Shown in pieces: positions 33,421-42,937 of a stretch of 64,000 nt of DNA (position 1 is its first letter; each line of letters opens with the position of its first letter). Source of the stretch: an uncultured Sutterella sp. (lineage in GTDB: Bacteria > Pseudomonadota > Gammaproteobacteria > Burkholderiales > Burkholderiaceae_F). The stretch lies in contig CABQGK010000012.1 of the NCBI GenBank assembly GCA_902463725.1, forward strand, positions 5,523 to 69,522. The letters run 5' to 3'. The translations under genes were made by a program, and so were the position numbers. The notes beneath the pieces were generated by a model. That model was not told the DNA's origin, made no database searches, and saw nothing but the letters and a program-made list of their open reading frames with translations.

Positions 33421-33651
33421 TCAGTGAATGAAGACCGCTCTTAGCGCAAGCCAAGAGTTAATAAGGATAATGAAGAGCCCGATGAGAAAGATCACCATAC
33501 GACGCGTGTCACGCTCAAGATGGAGATTGGTACGGGTTTTGGGCTCACACAGCCAGTCCCAGTCGTAGACGGCACCAAAAATCGCGCCGATCCCAAGAAA
33601 GACCGTCAGCAGTATCGGGTTGTTAACCAACAGTTGCCAGAGGCCTGTCAT
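33421..33651 (-). CDS. Small two-helix membrane protein, Imm17-like
   Basis: The ATG at 33651 with AAGGAA upstream gives 76 residues (a longer frame to 33681 is unsupported). There are two transmembrane helices: NPILLTVFLGIGAIFGAV and MVIFLIGLFIILINSWLAL. Between them is a polar loop with DWDWLCEP and RDTRRM. That layout (two helices, a DWDW-type motif, an Arg before the second helix) resembles Imm17-family proteins as I remember them. Imm17 proteins are predicted toxin immunity factors, but no toxin gene is near, so function is open. Confidence 0.55.
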   Translation of the reverse strand: MTGLWQLLVNNPILLTVFLGIGAIFGAVYDWDWLCEPKTRTNLHLERDTRRMVIFLIGLFIILINSWLALRAVFIH

Positions 33652-33804
33652 GCGATAATTCCTTCTCGTTGGTGATGTCAAGATTGAGTCAAATGGTCAT
33701 TGTAGCGCGCTTTTACAAAGCGCATAGTTAGGGAATTCCTTACGGGTCTGACTATGGTTTTCCGACTGTGATCGCTCGCTCAATGACTAAACCTAGAAAA
33801 CGCT

Positions 33805-34638
33805 ATGCCCATAATTCATATTGATGATGATTTCGACCTAGAGAAAATTCAACGCTCTGGTCAGTGCTTTCGTGTCAAGAACCTCTACGGTGGCTACTAT
33901 CAGTTTATTCATGGACGCCATGTGCTCCTCATTAAACCCGCTGGCTGCGGGCAGTTCAATGTGAGTGTTACGGAGCAGGCATGGGAGCAAATTTGGGCGT
34001 CCTACTTTAATCTCGAGCGCAACTACCGTGCCGCCCGTGCTGTCATCCCTCAAGAGGATGCTTTTTTGCAAGAGGCCGCAGCGGCGGGTGCTGGGATTCG
34101 CATCCTGCGACAGGACCCCTATGAGATGCTGCTCACGTTTGTGATCTCGCAGCGTAAATCGATTCCTGCGATTACGAGCATTGTGGAGGCAGTTTCTGAG
34201 GAGTTTGGCGCCACTACGATGAGTGGTGGTGCTAAGGCGTTTCCTACTCTGAAACGCTCTGCGGAGTTAACCAACGACTTCGTTTGGGATGAGTTCGGTG
34301 CGGGCTATCGTGCGCCCTACTTGGCTGCCATTGTGAGCGCTGCGCGCCGCGGCGAGGTGGATTTTGAGGCGCTCGCCGCGCTTCCCACCGATGAGCTGCT
34401 CGCTAGCCTCATGAAGCTCCCTGGCGTTGGGATCAAGGTCGCCTCCTGTGTGGCGCTATTTGGCTTTGGGCGTCACGAGGCGGCCCCGGTCGATACGTGG
34501 ATGCAGCGTATCTTTGATACCTACTACGGGGGCGAGACCCCAAGCTGGATGAAGGGGGCGGACGCCGGCATCCTGCAACAATACGTCTTTTACTGGGCGC
34601 TTCAGAATAAGAAAACGCTAAAAGCGCTCTCACGCTGA
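33805..34638 (+). CDS. OGG1-like 8-oxoguanine DNA glycosylase/AP lyase
   Basis: The 277-residue protein has an N-terminal OGG_N-like domain (GQCFRVKNLYGGYYQFIHGRHVLL, quoted in part: GQCFRVKNLYGGYY), then a HhH-GPD core. The hairpin reads LMKLPGVGIKVASCVALFGF, with the Schiff-base Lys in GVGIKVAS; the catalytic Asp is in APVDTWM. These match the eukaryotic-type OGG1 K249/D268 pair rather than bacterial MutM. It should excise 8-oxoguanine and nick the abasic site. The start at 33805 has no obvious ribosome-binding site. The gene stands alone, convergent with zupT. Confidence 0.85.
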   Translation: MPIIHIDDDFDLEKIQRSGQCFRVKNLYGGYYQFIHGRHVLLIKPAGCGQFNVSVTEQAWEQIWASYFNLERNYRAARAVIPQEDAFLQEAAAAGAGIRILRQDPYEMLLTFVISQRKSIPAITSIVEAVSEEFGATTMSGGAKAFPTLKRSAELTNDFVWDEFGAGYRAPYLAAIVSAARRGEVDFEALAALPTDELLASLMKLPGVGIKVASCVALFGFGRHEAAPVDTWMQRIFDTYYGGETPSWMKGADAGILQQYVFYWALQNKKTLKALSR

Positions 34639-34700
34639 CACTCGCCCTTGGTGTGTGGCCGCGGTTTGAGATTACTCAAGCGCGAGTCGTGTGCTCTTGC

Positions 34701-35522
34701 TTAGCCAAGCATCAAAAGTGAGGCGGCCATCACGGCCATGCCAGCAACGAGCCCATAGATGGAGAGGTGGTGCTCGCCATACTTTTCTGCAGAGGGTAAG
34801 AGCTCATCAAGGCTAATAAAGACCATGATGCCCGCCACCGCGGCAAAGGTGATCCCGAAAATTGCCTCGTTGAAAAAGGGGAGAATGAGCAAAAACCCAA
34901 CGATGGCGCCAATCGGTTCAGCAAGACCCGAAAGAAATGAGAGGAGAAACGCGCGCTTTTTGTTGCCCGTTGCAAAGTAGACCGGCACCGCTACGGCGAT
35001 CCCTTCGGGGATGTTGTGTATCGCAATCGCGATAGCGATCGGAAGCCCGAGCTCAGGGTTAGCGAGCGTGGCGGTAAGCGTCGCAAGACCCTCAGGAAAA
35101 TTATGAATCGCGATGGCCACACCCGTGAAGAGCCCCATGCGCATGAGAGCAGGGTCGTGCGCACGGGCCTTGGTGGGGGATTCGTTCATCTCTTCGACAT
35201 TACGTAATTCATGCGGGTTTTCCGCATCGGGAATCAACCGGTCAATGAGCGCAATCGCCGCAATCCCCCCAAAAAAACCAAGCACCGTCATGAGGGTGCC
35301 CTGCTCTTTGCCATAGACCCCGATTAAACCCTCACGCGCTTGAGCGAAGATTTCCACAAAACTCACGTAGAGCATAACCCCCGCAGAAAACCCCAAAGCA
35401 ACGGCAAGAAACTTCGTGTTCGTTCGCTTTGTGAGCAGCGAGAGCGCGCTCCCAATCCCGGTGGAAAGCCCCGCAAAGAGCGAGAGCAGGAAGGCGAGTT
35501 GGAGGTTTTCTAGGTTCGGCAT
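34701..35522 (-). CDS. zupT: Zinc/divalent metal transporter ZupT (ZIP family)
   Basis: This 273-residue inner-membrane protein has eight helices. ZIP metal-binding helices are evident: AIAIHNFPEGLAT (TM4) and AIAIAIHNIPEGIAVAVPV (TM5). The N-terminal FSAGVMLYVSFVEI and C-terminal FISLDELLPSAEKYGEHH also match ZupT. The loop before TM4 is rich in Glu/His. It imports zinc and other divalent cations. No Zur or Fur site was identified in front of it. Confidence 0.95.
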   Translation of the reverse strand: MPNLENLQLAFLLSLFAGLSTGIGSALSLLTKRTNTKFLAVALGFSAGVMLYVSFVEIFAQAREGLIGVYGKEQGTLMTVLGFFGGIAAIALIDRLIPDAENPHELRNVEEMNESPTKARAHDPALMRMGLFTGVAIAIHNFPEGLATLTATLANPELGLPIAIAIAIHNIPEGIAVAVPVYFATGNKKRAFLLSFLSGLAEPIGAIVGFLLILPFFNEAIFGITFAAVAGIMVFISLDELLPSAEKYGEHHLSIYGLVAGMAVMAASLLMLG

Positions 35523-35678
35523 GGCAAAAATCGCTGTGGTTTAGGCGTTGCTCTTTAGTTTAGCGACTCGCTCAGTTTTACTTGTTGTGCACGACCTATC
35601 AAAGCGCTAACACATCTAAGCGAAAACCCTTAGAGCGTTCGCGCTAACGCAAGAGCCTAGCATCTCAGCGCGTGTTGT

Positions 35679-35708
35679 TTGACAAATATGAAGGTCGGGG
35701 AGTAATAT
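35679..35708 (+). promoter_or_regulatory. Sigma-70 promoter of cysK
   Basis: TTGACA at 35679-35684 and TAATAT at 35703-35708, spaced by 18 bp. Transcription would start near 35715, leaving a leader of about 138 bases. Confidence 0.7.
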
Positions 35709-35714
35709 TTTTGA

Positions 35715-35847
35715 ACCCGATTAAAACACTCGGGTATTTTTCAGGCTCTTTGCCTGCGCCCGCCGGGTGGCGGCGCGCTCTTTGTGCAAATTGAGCTGGT
35801 TTTCGAGTCGGATACCCGAACTATAAGAGCAGCCGGCTCCTTAGGAG
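35715..35847 (+). other. Structured cysK leader (candidate cis-regulatory RNA)
   Basis: Five short stems are visible: ACCCGA-N9-TCGGGT followed by ATTTTT (35715-35740), CAGGC-TCTTT-GCCTG (35742-35756), CGCCG-GGTGG-CGGCG (35761-35775), TCGG-ATAC-CCGA (35808-35819), and CTCC-TTA-GGAG (35837-35847), which covers the ribosome-binding site. TCGGGT at 35730 could pair instead with ACCCGA at 35814, giving exclusive alternatives. No known riboswitch class was recognised. The 35523-35678 part of the gap shows nothing else. Confidence 0.45.
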
Positions 35848-35852
35848 TAAAC

Positions 35853-36779
35853 ATGATTGTTGAAAACGTCACCGACCTCATCGGTCACACCCCTCTTCTT
35901 CACCTTGCCGCCATTGAAGCTCAGGAAGGGCTCAAGGCGCGCATCCTTGCCAAACTCGAATACTTTAACCCCGCTGGTAGCGTCAAGGATCGTATCGCCA
36001 TTGCGATGATTACTGACGCTGAACGTCGTGGTGCTCTCAAGAAGGGTTCTGTGATCATTGAGCCGACGAGTGGCAACACCGGCATTGGGCTCGCCGCAGT
36101 GGCTGCTGCCCGTGGCTATCGCATTATTCTAACGATGCCGGAGACAATGAGTGTGGAGCGTCGCAACATCCTCAAGGCCTATGGTGCTGAGCTCGTGCTC
36201 ACCGAAGGTGCCAAGGGCATGAAGGGCGCGATTGCCAAGGCTCAGGAGTTGGCTGCGGAAATCAAGGATAGCTTTATCCCGGGGCAGTTTGTCAACCCCG
36301 CTAACCCTGCTGCGCACTACGCGAGCACGGGTCCGGAAATCTGGGCTGACACCAATGGCGCTGTGGATGTGTTTGTCGCAGGTGTTGGCACCGGCGGTAC
36401 GCTCTCGGGTACGGGCAAGTTCCTCAAAGAAAAGAAAGCCGCAGTTCGCGTGGTCGCGGTTGAGCCGGAAAGCTCTCCTGTGCTCTCGGGCGGCGCCCCT
36501 GGCCCGCACAAGATTCAGGGTATTGGTGCTGGGTTCCTCCCCGATACGCTTGATCAGAAGATTTACGACGAAGTTGTCAAAGTGAGCAACGACGCTGCTT
36601 TTGAACGCACACGCCAGATGGCCCGTCTGCAGGGCGTGCTTGTCGGTGTGAGCTCGGGCGCTGCGCTTAACGCCGCAATCGAAGTGGCTCGCCGTCCTGA
36701 AATGGTTGGTAAGACCATCGTGGTGGTGTTGCCCGATAACGGTGACCGTTATCTGACGACGGGCGGGCTCTTTGAGTAA
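35853..36779 (+). CDS. cysK: Cysteine synthase A (O-acetylserine sulfhydrylase)
   Basis: The ATG at 35853 has AGGAG six bases upstream; the in-frame extension to 35784 is not needed. The product has 308 residues. The PLP-binding Lys is in NPAGSVKDRIA (about residue 43). TSGNTGIGLAAVAAARGY follows, the phosphate loop is GTGGTLSGTGKFL, and the C-terminal VSSGAALNAAIEVA is also typical. It makes cysteine from O-acetylserine and sulfide in the cytoplasm. No cysE is next to it. A strong promoter and a structured leader precede it, and a clear terminator follows. Confidence 0.96.
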   Translation: MIVENVTDLIGHTPLLHLAAIEAQEGLKARILAKLEYFNPAGSVKDRIAIAMITDAERRGALKKGSVIIEPTSGNTGIGLAAVAAARGYRIILTMPETMSVERRNILKAYGAELVLTEGAKGMKGAIAKAQELAAEIKDSFIPGQFVNPANPAAHYASTGPEIWADTNGAVDVFVAGVGTGGTLSGTGKFLKEKKAAVRVVAVEPESSPVLSGGAPGPHKIQGIGAGFLPDTLDQKIYDEVVKVSNDAAFERTRQMARLQGVLVGVSSGAALNAAIEVARRPEMVGKTIVVVLPDNGDRYLTTGGLFE

Positions 36780-36811
36780 GCGCGCTCTGAAACGTTAGTG
36801 ACCTGAATTAC

Positions 36812-36850
36812 AAGGGGATGCTCGAGCGAGTCGGCATCCCCTTTGCTTTT
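36812..36850. terminator. Rho-independent terminator after cysK
   Basis: AAGGGGATGC pairs perfectly with GCATCCCCTT and is followed by TGCTTTT. It may also stop the convergent Sel1 gene. Confidence 0.85.
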
Positions 36851-36898
36851 GCGTCTCTATGGCGAGAAGGCGCACTTTCGTGTGCTGCGACAACGCTC

Positions 36899-37597
36899 TT
36901 ATTTGGCGAGCCCGTCGCTTGTGCAGTTATCGCCCATTTCGCAGCCCTTCTTCTGCCAGTACTTCATGCGCTTGGTATCTTTTTTAATGCCGTAATAACC
37001 AATCATGCGATGAATGGCATCGAGGTCACCGCGCGTAGCAGCTTGCTTCCAGTAACGAACGGCTTCTTGCTCGTTCTTTTCCTGGCCAATGCCGTTTCGA
37101 GCGAGGTCCCCGAGGAGCACGGTCGAGGGAATATCGCCGCGTTTACTTGCTTTCAGAAGCCACTTCTTCGCTTCGACCTTACCCTCTTCGCCCTCGTGAC
37201 CCGCAGCAAGGAGTCGCCCGAGTTGCGCCATCGCGTCGGTCACCCCACCTTCAGCGGCTTTGCGATACCACTTAAGCGCAAGCGGGATGTCCTTTTCGTG
37301 GCCTTCGCCATACTCGGCCATCTGCGCGAGTGCGTGCATACTGGCGATTTCGCCAGCTTCTGCGGATTTCTGATACCAGTAAAAGGCCTTCGGAAGATCA
37401 GCGGGGATATCCACCCCTGTCTGATAAAGCACCGCGAGGTCGTACTGCGCGTCACGGTCACCCTTTTGCGCTTTGGCAAGTGACGATTCAAAATTTGGTA
37501 GCGCTTGGTTCTTGGCGTGCACCGGCCCCGACATCATGAGCGTGGCGGCGAGTAGCGCTGCGGCAAGCGACGGGAGCATTGGCTTAGTGGTCATCAT
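36899..37597 (-). CDS. Periplasmic Sel1-repeat (TPR-like) protein
   Basis: The start at 37597 (MMTTKPMLPSLAAALLAATL) has AAAGGA upstream, and the signal peptide ends at VHA-KN. The 232-residue protein has four to five Sel1 repeats, each about 36 residues: DAQYDLAVLYQTG...AFYWYQKSAEAG, SMHALAQMAEYG...ALKWYRKAAEGG, DAMAQLGRLLAAG...KKWLLKASKRG and EAVRYWKQAATRG. The tail has two cysteines (GCEMGDNCTS), perhaps a disulfide. Sel1 proteins are adaptor scaffolds; the partner is unknown. The gene is convergent with cysK. Confidence 0.88.
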   Translation of the reverse strand: MMTTKPMLPSLAAALLAATLMMSGPVHAKNQALPNFESSLAKAQKGDRDAQYDLAVLYQTGVDIPADLPKAFYWYQKSAEAGEIASMHALAQMAEYGEGHEKDIPLALKWYRKAAEGGVTDAMAQLGRLLAAGHEGEEGKVEAKKWLLKASKRGDIPSTVLLGDLARNGIGQEKNEQEAVRYWKQAATRGDLDAIHRMIGYYGIKKDTKRMKYWQKKGCEMGDNCTSDGLAK

Positions 37598-37881
37598 GCT
37601 TGGATTCCTTTGAATTGAAGTGATAGCGCCTAGTCTAGCGGCTAGATCGGCTTTGGCGTGCGCTCGCAAACACACATTAACGCTTTTCTCGGCCTCTGTT
37701 ACAAAACCGAGTACGCCCCCACGCGGCGCATTGCGCAGCACTGCGCGTCTTGCCCGCGGGAATTGAAAATTAAGCACGTCAGCGCAAAACGCAATTCTGA
37801 CGTGCTCGTTCAGTGGGAGACTGGGCTTTTACGTTGGGCGCGGCCAGTGCACGCAAGTCGCACTACGCTCGCCCCGCTCGC

Positions 37882-40569
37882 TTAGGCCACCCCACCCTTA
37901 CGCAGTGCCCACTCTGGGAGCGACTCTGCATCCAGATCGATTGCGTCGTAGAGTGCGTCTCGCTGCGTGTCCTCAATGGACTTAATCTCTTCAATTTCGC
38001 TAGCCTCTTCGGCTTGCGCGTCCTTGCGGGCGTCGGCCGCTTGCGCCCCTTGCTCTTGATCCTCAGCCAGATTGTCCGCACTGTAAATCTGAACCCGCGC
38101 GCCGCCATTGGCGTAAAGCGTCGTATAGAGCAAGGACTTATAGCGCTTCATATGGTCAGCGAGTTTTGTATACGCGATGACCGCATCCAAGAATGCATCA
38201 AGATCCCAGACAAAGTAGCAGAGGTAGAGATATTTAGCCCCAGTGAGCCACGCAAAGGCACGCCCAGCAGTGGGGGCGACGGTGCTGAGATAGTCTTGCA
38301 ACTCCGTCATAAAGAGCTTTTTCTGCGCATCGGTTTTGAGATCCTCAGCGGGCTCAAGCATCAGGGCAACGGCCGTTGCGCCATGGTTTCGGAGCCAGTA
38401 TAGGAGCGTATCGTCGCCCTCGAGGTAGTTGGAGATAATGAGCGCAAAGCTTGCCTCCCCATACATCACGTCCGCGAGTGGTAGCGTGTACTCAAAGCGT
38501 TTCCCATCGCCTCGCCAGTCAAAGGAGACTTTCGAGTCGATATAGTCGAGCACGCTATAGGTCTCATACTCGGGGTGACGGTGCTTAAACTTCTCGATAA
38601 ACGTGAGCAACGGCATAAACTTCGCGTTAGCCCTACGAGGCAAGGTGCGCACAATACCGATGTCGCTCAGGTAATGCGCGCGTAGCCCCTGACCGAGGAG
38701 CGAGTCGAACATGAGCTCAAGCCGCGGGAAGATTCTGCTCGCCATCTCTTGATCAGCGACGGCAAAGTCCGCGAAATAAAAGTCGATGTCGCTTCCGGAA
38801 GGCGTTTTCTTCCCAGAGAAATCGTAGCTGACGAAAACGCGATCGAGCGGAATCGTTTCACCTTCCAAGGAAAGCGGATACTGTTCCGCACTACGCAGCC
38901 GAATGACTTCTGGCGAAACCTCAACACGCGCTCGGATATCTTCGGGCATACTCTCAATGAGTGCGGAGATGAAAAGCGCGTAATTTGGCATGCTGGTGAC
39001 AAAGTTGATGAGCAAGGGGTGATGCTGCCCTGCGAGGATCGTCACGGCAACGCCCGTGTTTTGGGGCAAGAGGTGCGCGACCTCCCTGCTACAGGTCTCA
39101 ATGCCTTTGACGCGATCCTCGAGCATGAGCCCCTCCCAGCGATCCATGTTCTCATCGACCTCATCCCAGAAGCGTGCGCAAATCTTGGCCCACGTACGAT
39201 CCCCAAAGTTCGGGTATGTCATGAAACGTTCACAGCGCTCACGAAAATACGGCAGTCCATCGAGGAATTCGGAGCCTGGGAAGTCGAAGCACTTTCTAAA
39301 GTAGAGACAGGCCTCATCCTCCCGATCGAGGTAATAAAGCGCATAACCCATACGGTAGTACCAAGCGTAGTCGGCCGTGCGTTCACCCCAATCACGAATG
39401 CGCTCAAGCAGCGTTATTGCATACTCCAAGCGACTGTCCTTATGTTGGGCCACGTTGTTGTAGGCGCGCGCGAGCTCGGAAATGAGCGCTGGCGGAAGCT
39501 CGTCGAGCGAGAAGCGCTCAAGGCACTTAATGATCGCTGCAGGATCGTCTTCGCACCGATACCAAAGGGCCTGCCAATTGCGCGGAACTTGACTAAGTCG
39601 ACGTTTGAGTAACTGATAGTTGTTGTGCAGGTAGTCTGAGGGAACGTAGAGCACGAAGCGCTCAAAGCCCGCATGAGACGTCTCCACGATGACGTGCCCC
39701 TCAAGCGTCAGGGCAAGCGTTTTGACAGCTGACGTGTCAATGTCTTCGTACTCAAGATAGTCGAGGAGCACTTTCACGGCGCTCGTTAGCCACTTGACGG
39801 GCAAATTGGAAAAGCCTGCAATCGACATGTGAAAGCGCATTGGCACTCGGTGATGAAACCCATCAGGGAGCGCTTCGCCGTTAACTGCGCGACCATCAAA
39901 CGAGAGTTCCCCAAGACTGAGCGCTTCGCGGTTTCTCTCGAGCCCCGATTTTAAGAGATAGGCATTATTGACCGAGAGACGCTTGTCGATATGCTTCTTG
40001 GGGTACTCAATGAGATCCTGATCCGCTGCTTCATCGGTAAAGTGCATCAGCATCGATCGCAGCGACGCGTTACGGTTAATGTCATGCACAAGCACATTGA
40101 TTTCATAGCAGTCTCTGCCGACAAGCTCGCGTGCCTCGGTAATCAGGGAAAGCGCTTTGGCGCGTTCACCACGCCCGGCGAGCAGCTTTGCAAGCTCCAC
40201 CATGCACCACGGATACGTTGGATCGACCTTTCGACCCTCCTCGAAATAGTGCTCCGCTTGCTCAAGCTCGCCCTTTAAGAGGTGCACCACCCCCATGCGA
40301 TAAAGCCAGCGGACTTCGTTCGTGCCCGCGGCTCTCGCGTCGTTAAGCGCCGCCTCGGCCATGAGCAACTTGTCCCAAGAGAGACTATTGATACCAATGT
40401 AGGCGTACTCGAGCGCAATCTCTAAGTTCTCAGTAGGACACTTCTCGGAGAGTTTCCCATCTCTGATCAGTTCATCAACTTTGTCATCTAAATACTGCAA
40501 CGCCTCGTCCCATGAGTGGTTATTGATAGCTTCATAATCCTCAGGGGCTAGCAGAGTGGGTTTTGTCAT
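37882..40569 (-). CDS. Large TPR-containing protein of unknown function (paralogue of 43832-45508)
   Basis: The start is taken at 40569 (MTKPTLLAPEDYEAINNHSW), with GAGGA upstream; the frame extends to 40824 without support. The product has 895 residues and no signal peptide or membrane helix. The N-terminal part (about 1-190) has TPR-like helices (LYRMGVVHLLKGELEQAEHYFEEG). A second helical set lies near 400-450. From about 465 a domain begins FWDEVDENMDRWEGLM and continues with ALFISALIESMPEDIRARV, which matches the 43832 gene (FWAQVEAQLDAWCAVL; ALVLKALIERAPKNVAKHL). The C-terminus is acidic. Function is not recognised; a cytoplasmic regulatory or scaffold role is guesswork. Confidence 0.7.
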   Translation of the reverse strand: MTKPTLLAPEDYEAINNHSWDEALQYLDDKVDELIRDGKLSEKCPTENLEIALEYAYIGINSLSWDKLLMAEAALNDARAAGTNEVRWLYRMGVVHLLKGELEQAEHYFEEGRKVDPTYPWCMVELAKLLAGRGERAKALSLITEARELVGRDCYEINVLVHDINRNASLRSMLMHFTDEAADQDLIEYPKKHIDKRLSVNNAYLLKSGLERNREALSLGELSFDGRAVNGEALPDGFHHRVPMRFHMSIAGFSNLPVKWLTSAVKVLLDYLEYEDIDTSAVKTLALTLEGHVIVETSHAGFERFVLYVPSDYLHNNYQLLKRRLSQVPRNWQALWYRCEDDPAAIIKCLERFSLDELPPALISELARAYNNVAQHKDSRLEYAITLLERIRDWGERTADYAWYYRMGYALYYLDREDEACLYFRKCFDFPGSEFLDGLPYFRERCERFMTYPNFGDRTWAKICARFWDEVDENMDRWEGLMLEDRVKGIETCSREVAHLLPQNTGVAVTILAGQHHPLLINFVTSMPNYALFISALIESMPEDIRARVEVSPEVIRLRSAEQYPLSLEGETIPLDRVFVSYDFSGKKTPSGSDIDFYFADFAVADQEMASRIFPRLELMFDSLLGQGLRAHYLSDIGIVRTLPRRANAKFMPLLTFIEKFKHRHPEYETYSVLDYIDSKVSFDWRGDGKRFEYTLPLADVMYGEASFALIISNYLEGDDTLLYWLRNHGATAVALMLEPAEDLKTDAQKKLFMTELQDYLSTVAPTAGRAFAWLTGAKYLYLCYFVWDLDAFLDAVIAYTKLADHMKRYKSLLYTTLYANGGARVQIYSADNLAEDQEQGAQAADARKDAQAEEASEIEEIKSIEDTQRDALYDAIDLDAESLPEWALRKGGVA

Positions 40570-40723
40570 GCGCAATCCTCGGTCAAAGTCTGCTCGACTG
40601 CCGTGGCAGTGGGAGCAACGGGTGATCCACTGAGTGTAGCAAAGCTCTACGCGGCGCGCCACTTTGTAAAAGTTGCAAAGTCTTGCAACGCGAGTCTCTG
40701 CGATCCCTAAGCACGCACTCGCC

Positions 40724-42937
40724 TTAGATGAGTGTCCCATTGAGGCGCGCTTCAAGCGCAGAGATGCGCCGCTCGGTTTGACGGTCTTTGACCGCCATGG
40801 CGAGCGCGCGCTTCTCCCCCACAATCACGACGAGCTTTTTGCCGCGGGTGACTGCCGTGTAAATCAGATTGCGCTTAAGCATCAAAAAGTGCTGCATCGA
40901 GAGCGGAATCACTACGACGGGATATTCGCTTCCTTGCGACTTATGCACGGTTGTCGCGTAGGCGAGTACAAGCTCATCAAGCTCCCCGTACGGGTACTCG
41001 ACGAGTCGCGCATCAAACTCCACCGTCATGGTTTCTTCTTCGGCGTCGAGGCCGCGCACAAAGCCGATGTCTCCGTTATAGACCTCGCGCTCGTAGTTGT
41101 TTTCAATTTGCATGACCTTGTCGCCCACGCTAAAGGTCGTGCCGAATTTTGTCACGGAAAGCTCGCCGGCTGGGTTGAGCGCCGCTTTGAGTGCTTCGTT
41201 AAGCGAGCGAGCACCGCTCCCACCGCGATTCATCGGTGTGAGCACTTGGATGTCCGCAATGGCGTCCCAGCCATACGCCCGCGGTAGTCGCTCGCGCACA
41301 AGCTCTAGAATTTTCTCTGGCACCGCTTCAATGTTCTCCACGGGCACAAAGTAGCAGTCACCGCGATCGGCCTTTCCAGGAAAGGTTGGCATGATGCCGC
41401 GGTTAATTTGGTGCGCGATACGAATAATCCAACTCTCTGCAGCCTGCCGAAAGACCTCGGTGAGGCGAATGACGGGTACGGCACCGCTCTCGATTAAGTC
41501 CGAGAGAAACGCGCCAGGCCCCACCGCAGGGAGCTGATCCACGTCGCCCACAAAGATCACCTGAGCGCCGGGGCGCACAGCTTTCAAGAGGTTATTGGCG
41601 AGCACCACGTCAAGCATCGAGCACTCATCTACCACAAGTAAATCGCACTCAAGTGGATTCTCGTCGTTACGTTTAAAGCCCATTGTCTCGGGATCCACTT
41701 CCAAGAGGCGATGAATGGTTTTCGCCTCGCGCCCTGAGCTCTCAGCGAGGCGCTTTGCAGCGCGCCCCGTCGGCGCGGCGAGCTCAATAGTGACGCCCTT
41801 GGCGGCGAGAATCGTGAGAATCGCACGCACAAGCGTCGTTTTCCCGACGCCCGGCCCCCCGGTGATCACCGTGATCTTACTTTTGAGCGCCACACGCACA
41901 GCCTCTTTTTGGCTTTCGGCGAGCGTCAAGTTGAGTTTCTTTTCTACCCAGCCAAGTGCTGCGTCAGCGTCGATCGTGGGCCACGAGAGGGGCTCAGCGG
42001 CGAGTTGCCCGAGCCGCCACGCGATTCCCTTTTCCGCAAGCATCAAGGGCGTGAGATAAATCGTATCGGCAAAGGGCGCATCGAGCGCGGTAAGTGCCCC
42101 CGAGGCGAGCTCCGCCTCAATAGCGGCTTCAATCGTGGCGCGCTCAATGTCGAGCAATTTGATCGACTCAGCGACGAGCCTCGCACGTGGTAGCCCACAG
42201 TGCCCGCCATTGCCACTTGCTTCTGAGAGCGTATACGAGACGCCCGCGCGTGCGCGCCGTGGATCGTTCTTATCGATCCCGAGCTTCTGCGCGATGATAT
42301 CGGCACTGCGAAAGCCGATGCCGCGGATATCGCGCGCGAGCCGATACGGGTCCTCGGTGACGAGTTTGATCGCGTCTTGCCCGTAGGTTTTGAAGATGCG
42401 CACGCTCTTAGAGGTCGAAACGCCATGGCCGTGCAAAAACACCATGATGCCGCGGATGATCTTCTGGTTAGCCCAGCCTTGGGTGATACGCGCAATGCGC
42501 TTTTTGCCGATGCGTTCAAGATCGTGAAGTCGCTCGGGTGTTTTTTCAATGACGTCGAACACCTCCGCCCCAAAGGCCTTTACGAGGCGCTCAGCCAAGA
42601 TAGGCCCCACACCTTTGACCATGCCGCTACCCAAGTAGCGCTCAATGCCTGCGAGCGTTTTTGGAGCGTGCGTGCTGATGCGCACACTTTTAAATTGCCG
42701 CCCGTAGTTTTTGTCGTTAAACCAATGACCAATTGCCGTGAGATATTCGCCTGGGGTAGCGATCGCGGTGTGCCCGACGACAGTGATGAGCTCACGGCTA
42801 CCTCGCACCGACACTCGTAGCACAGCGTAGCCCGTTTCTTCAGAGTGAAACGTTACGCGCTCAATGAGTCCCTCAAGGCGTTCAAGCGTGTTGTCGTTTT
42901 CTGGGTCGATCGGTTTAGAGATGAGCGGACTCGGCAT
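40724..42937 (-). CDS. recD2: RecD2-type 5'-3' DNA helicase
   Basis: The 737-residue protein has the RecD2 layout. It starts with an OB-like N-terminal domain (GYAVLRVSVRGSRELITVVG) and then helix-hairpin-helix motifs (GSGMVKGVGPILAERLVKAFG; LERIGKKRIARI). Superfamily 1B helicase motifs follow: Walker A TGGPGVGKTTLV, APTGRAAKRL, DECSMLD, GDVDQLPAVGPG, and the late YATTVHKSQGSEY and YTAVTRGKKLVVIVG. Without RecBC partners such helicases act in recombination and repair. The N-terminal extension distinguishes it from RecD. The gene appears monocistronic. Confidence 0.93.
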   Translation of the reverse strand: MPSPLISKPIDPENDNTLERLEGLIERVTFHSEETGYAVLRVSVRGSRELITVVGHTAIATPGEYLTAIGHWFNDKNYGRQFKSVRISTHAPKTLAGIERYLGSGMVKGVGPILAERLVKAFGAEVFDVIEKTPERLHDLERIGKKRIARITQGWANQKIIRGIMVFLHGHGVSTSKSVRIFKTYGQDAIKLVTEDPYRLARDIRGIGFRSADIIAQKLGIDKNDPRRARAGVSYTLSEASGNGGHCGLPRARLVAESIKLLDIERATIEAAIEAELASGALTALDAPFADTIYLTPLMLAEKGIAWRLGQLAAEPLSWPTIDADAALGWVEKKLNLTLAESQKEAVRVALKSKITVITGGPGVGKTTLVRAILTILAAKGVTIELAAPTGRAAKRLAESSGREAKTIHRLLEVDPETMGFKRNDENPLECDLLVVDECSMLDVVLANNLLKAVRPGAQVIFVGDVDQLPAVGPGAFLSDLIESGAVPVIRLTEVFRQAAESWIIRIAHQINRGIMPTFPGKADRGDCYFVPVENIEAVPEKILELVRERLPRAYGWDAIADIQVLTPMNRGGSGARSLNEALKAALNPAGELSVTKFGTTFSVGDKVMQIENNYEREVYNGDIGFVRGLDAEEETMTVEFDARLVEYPYGELDELVLAYATTVHKSQGSEYPVVVIPLSMQHFLMLKRNLIYTAVTRGKKLVVIVGEKRALAMAVKDRQTERRISALEARLNGTLI

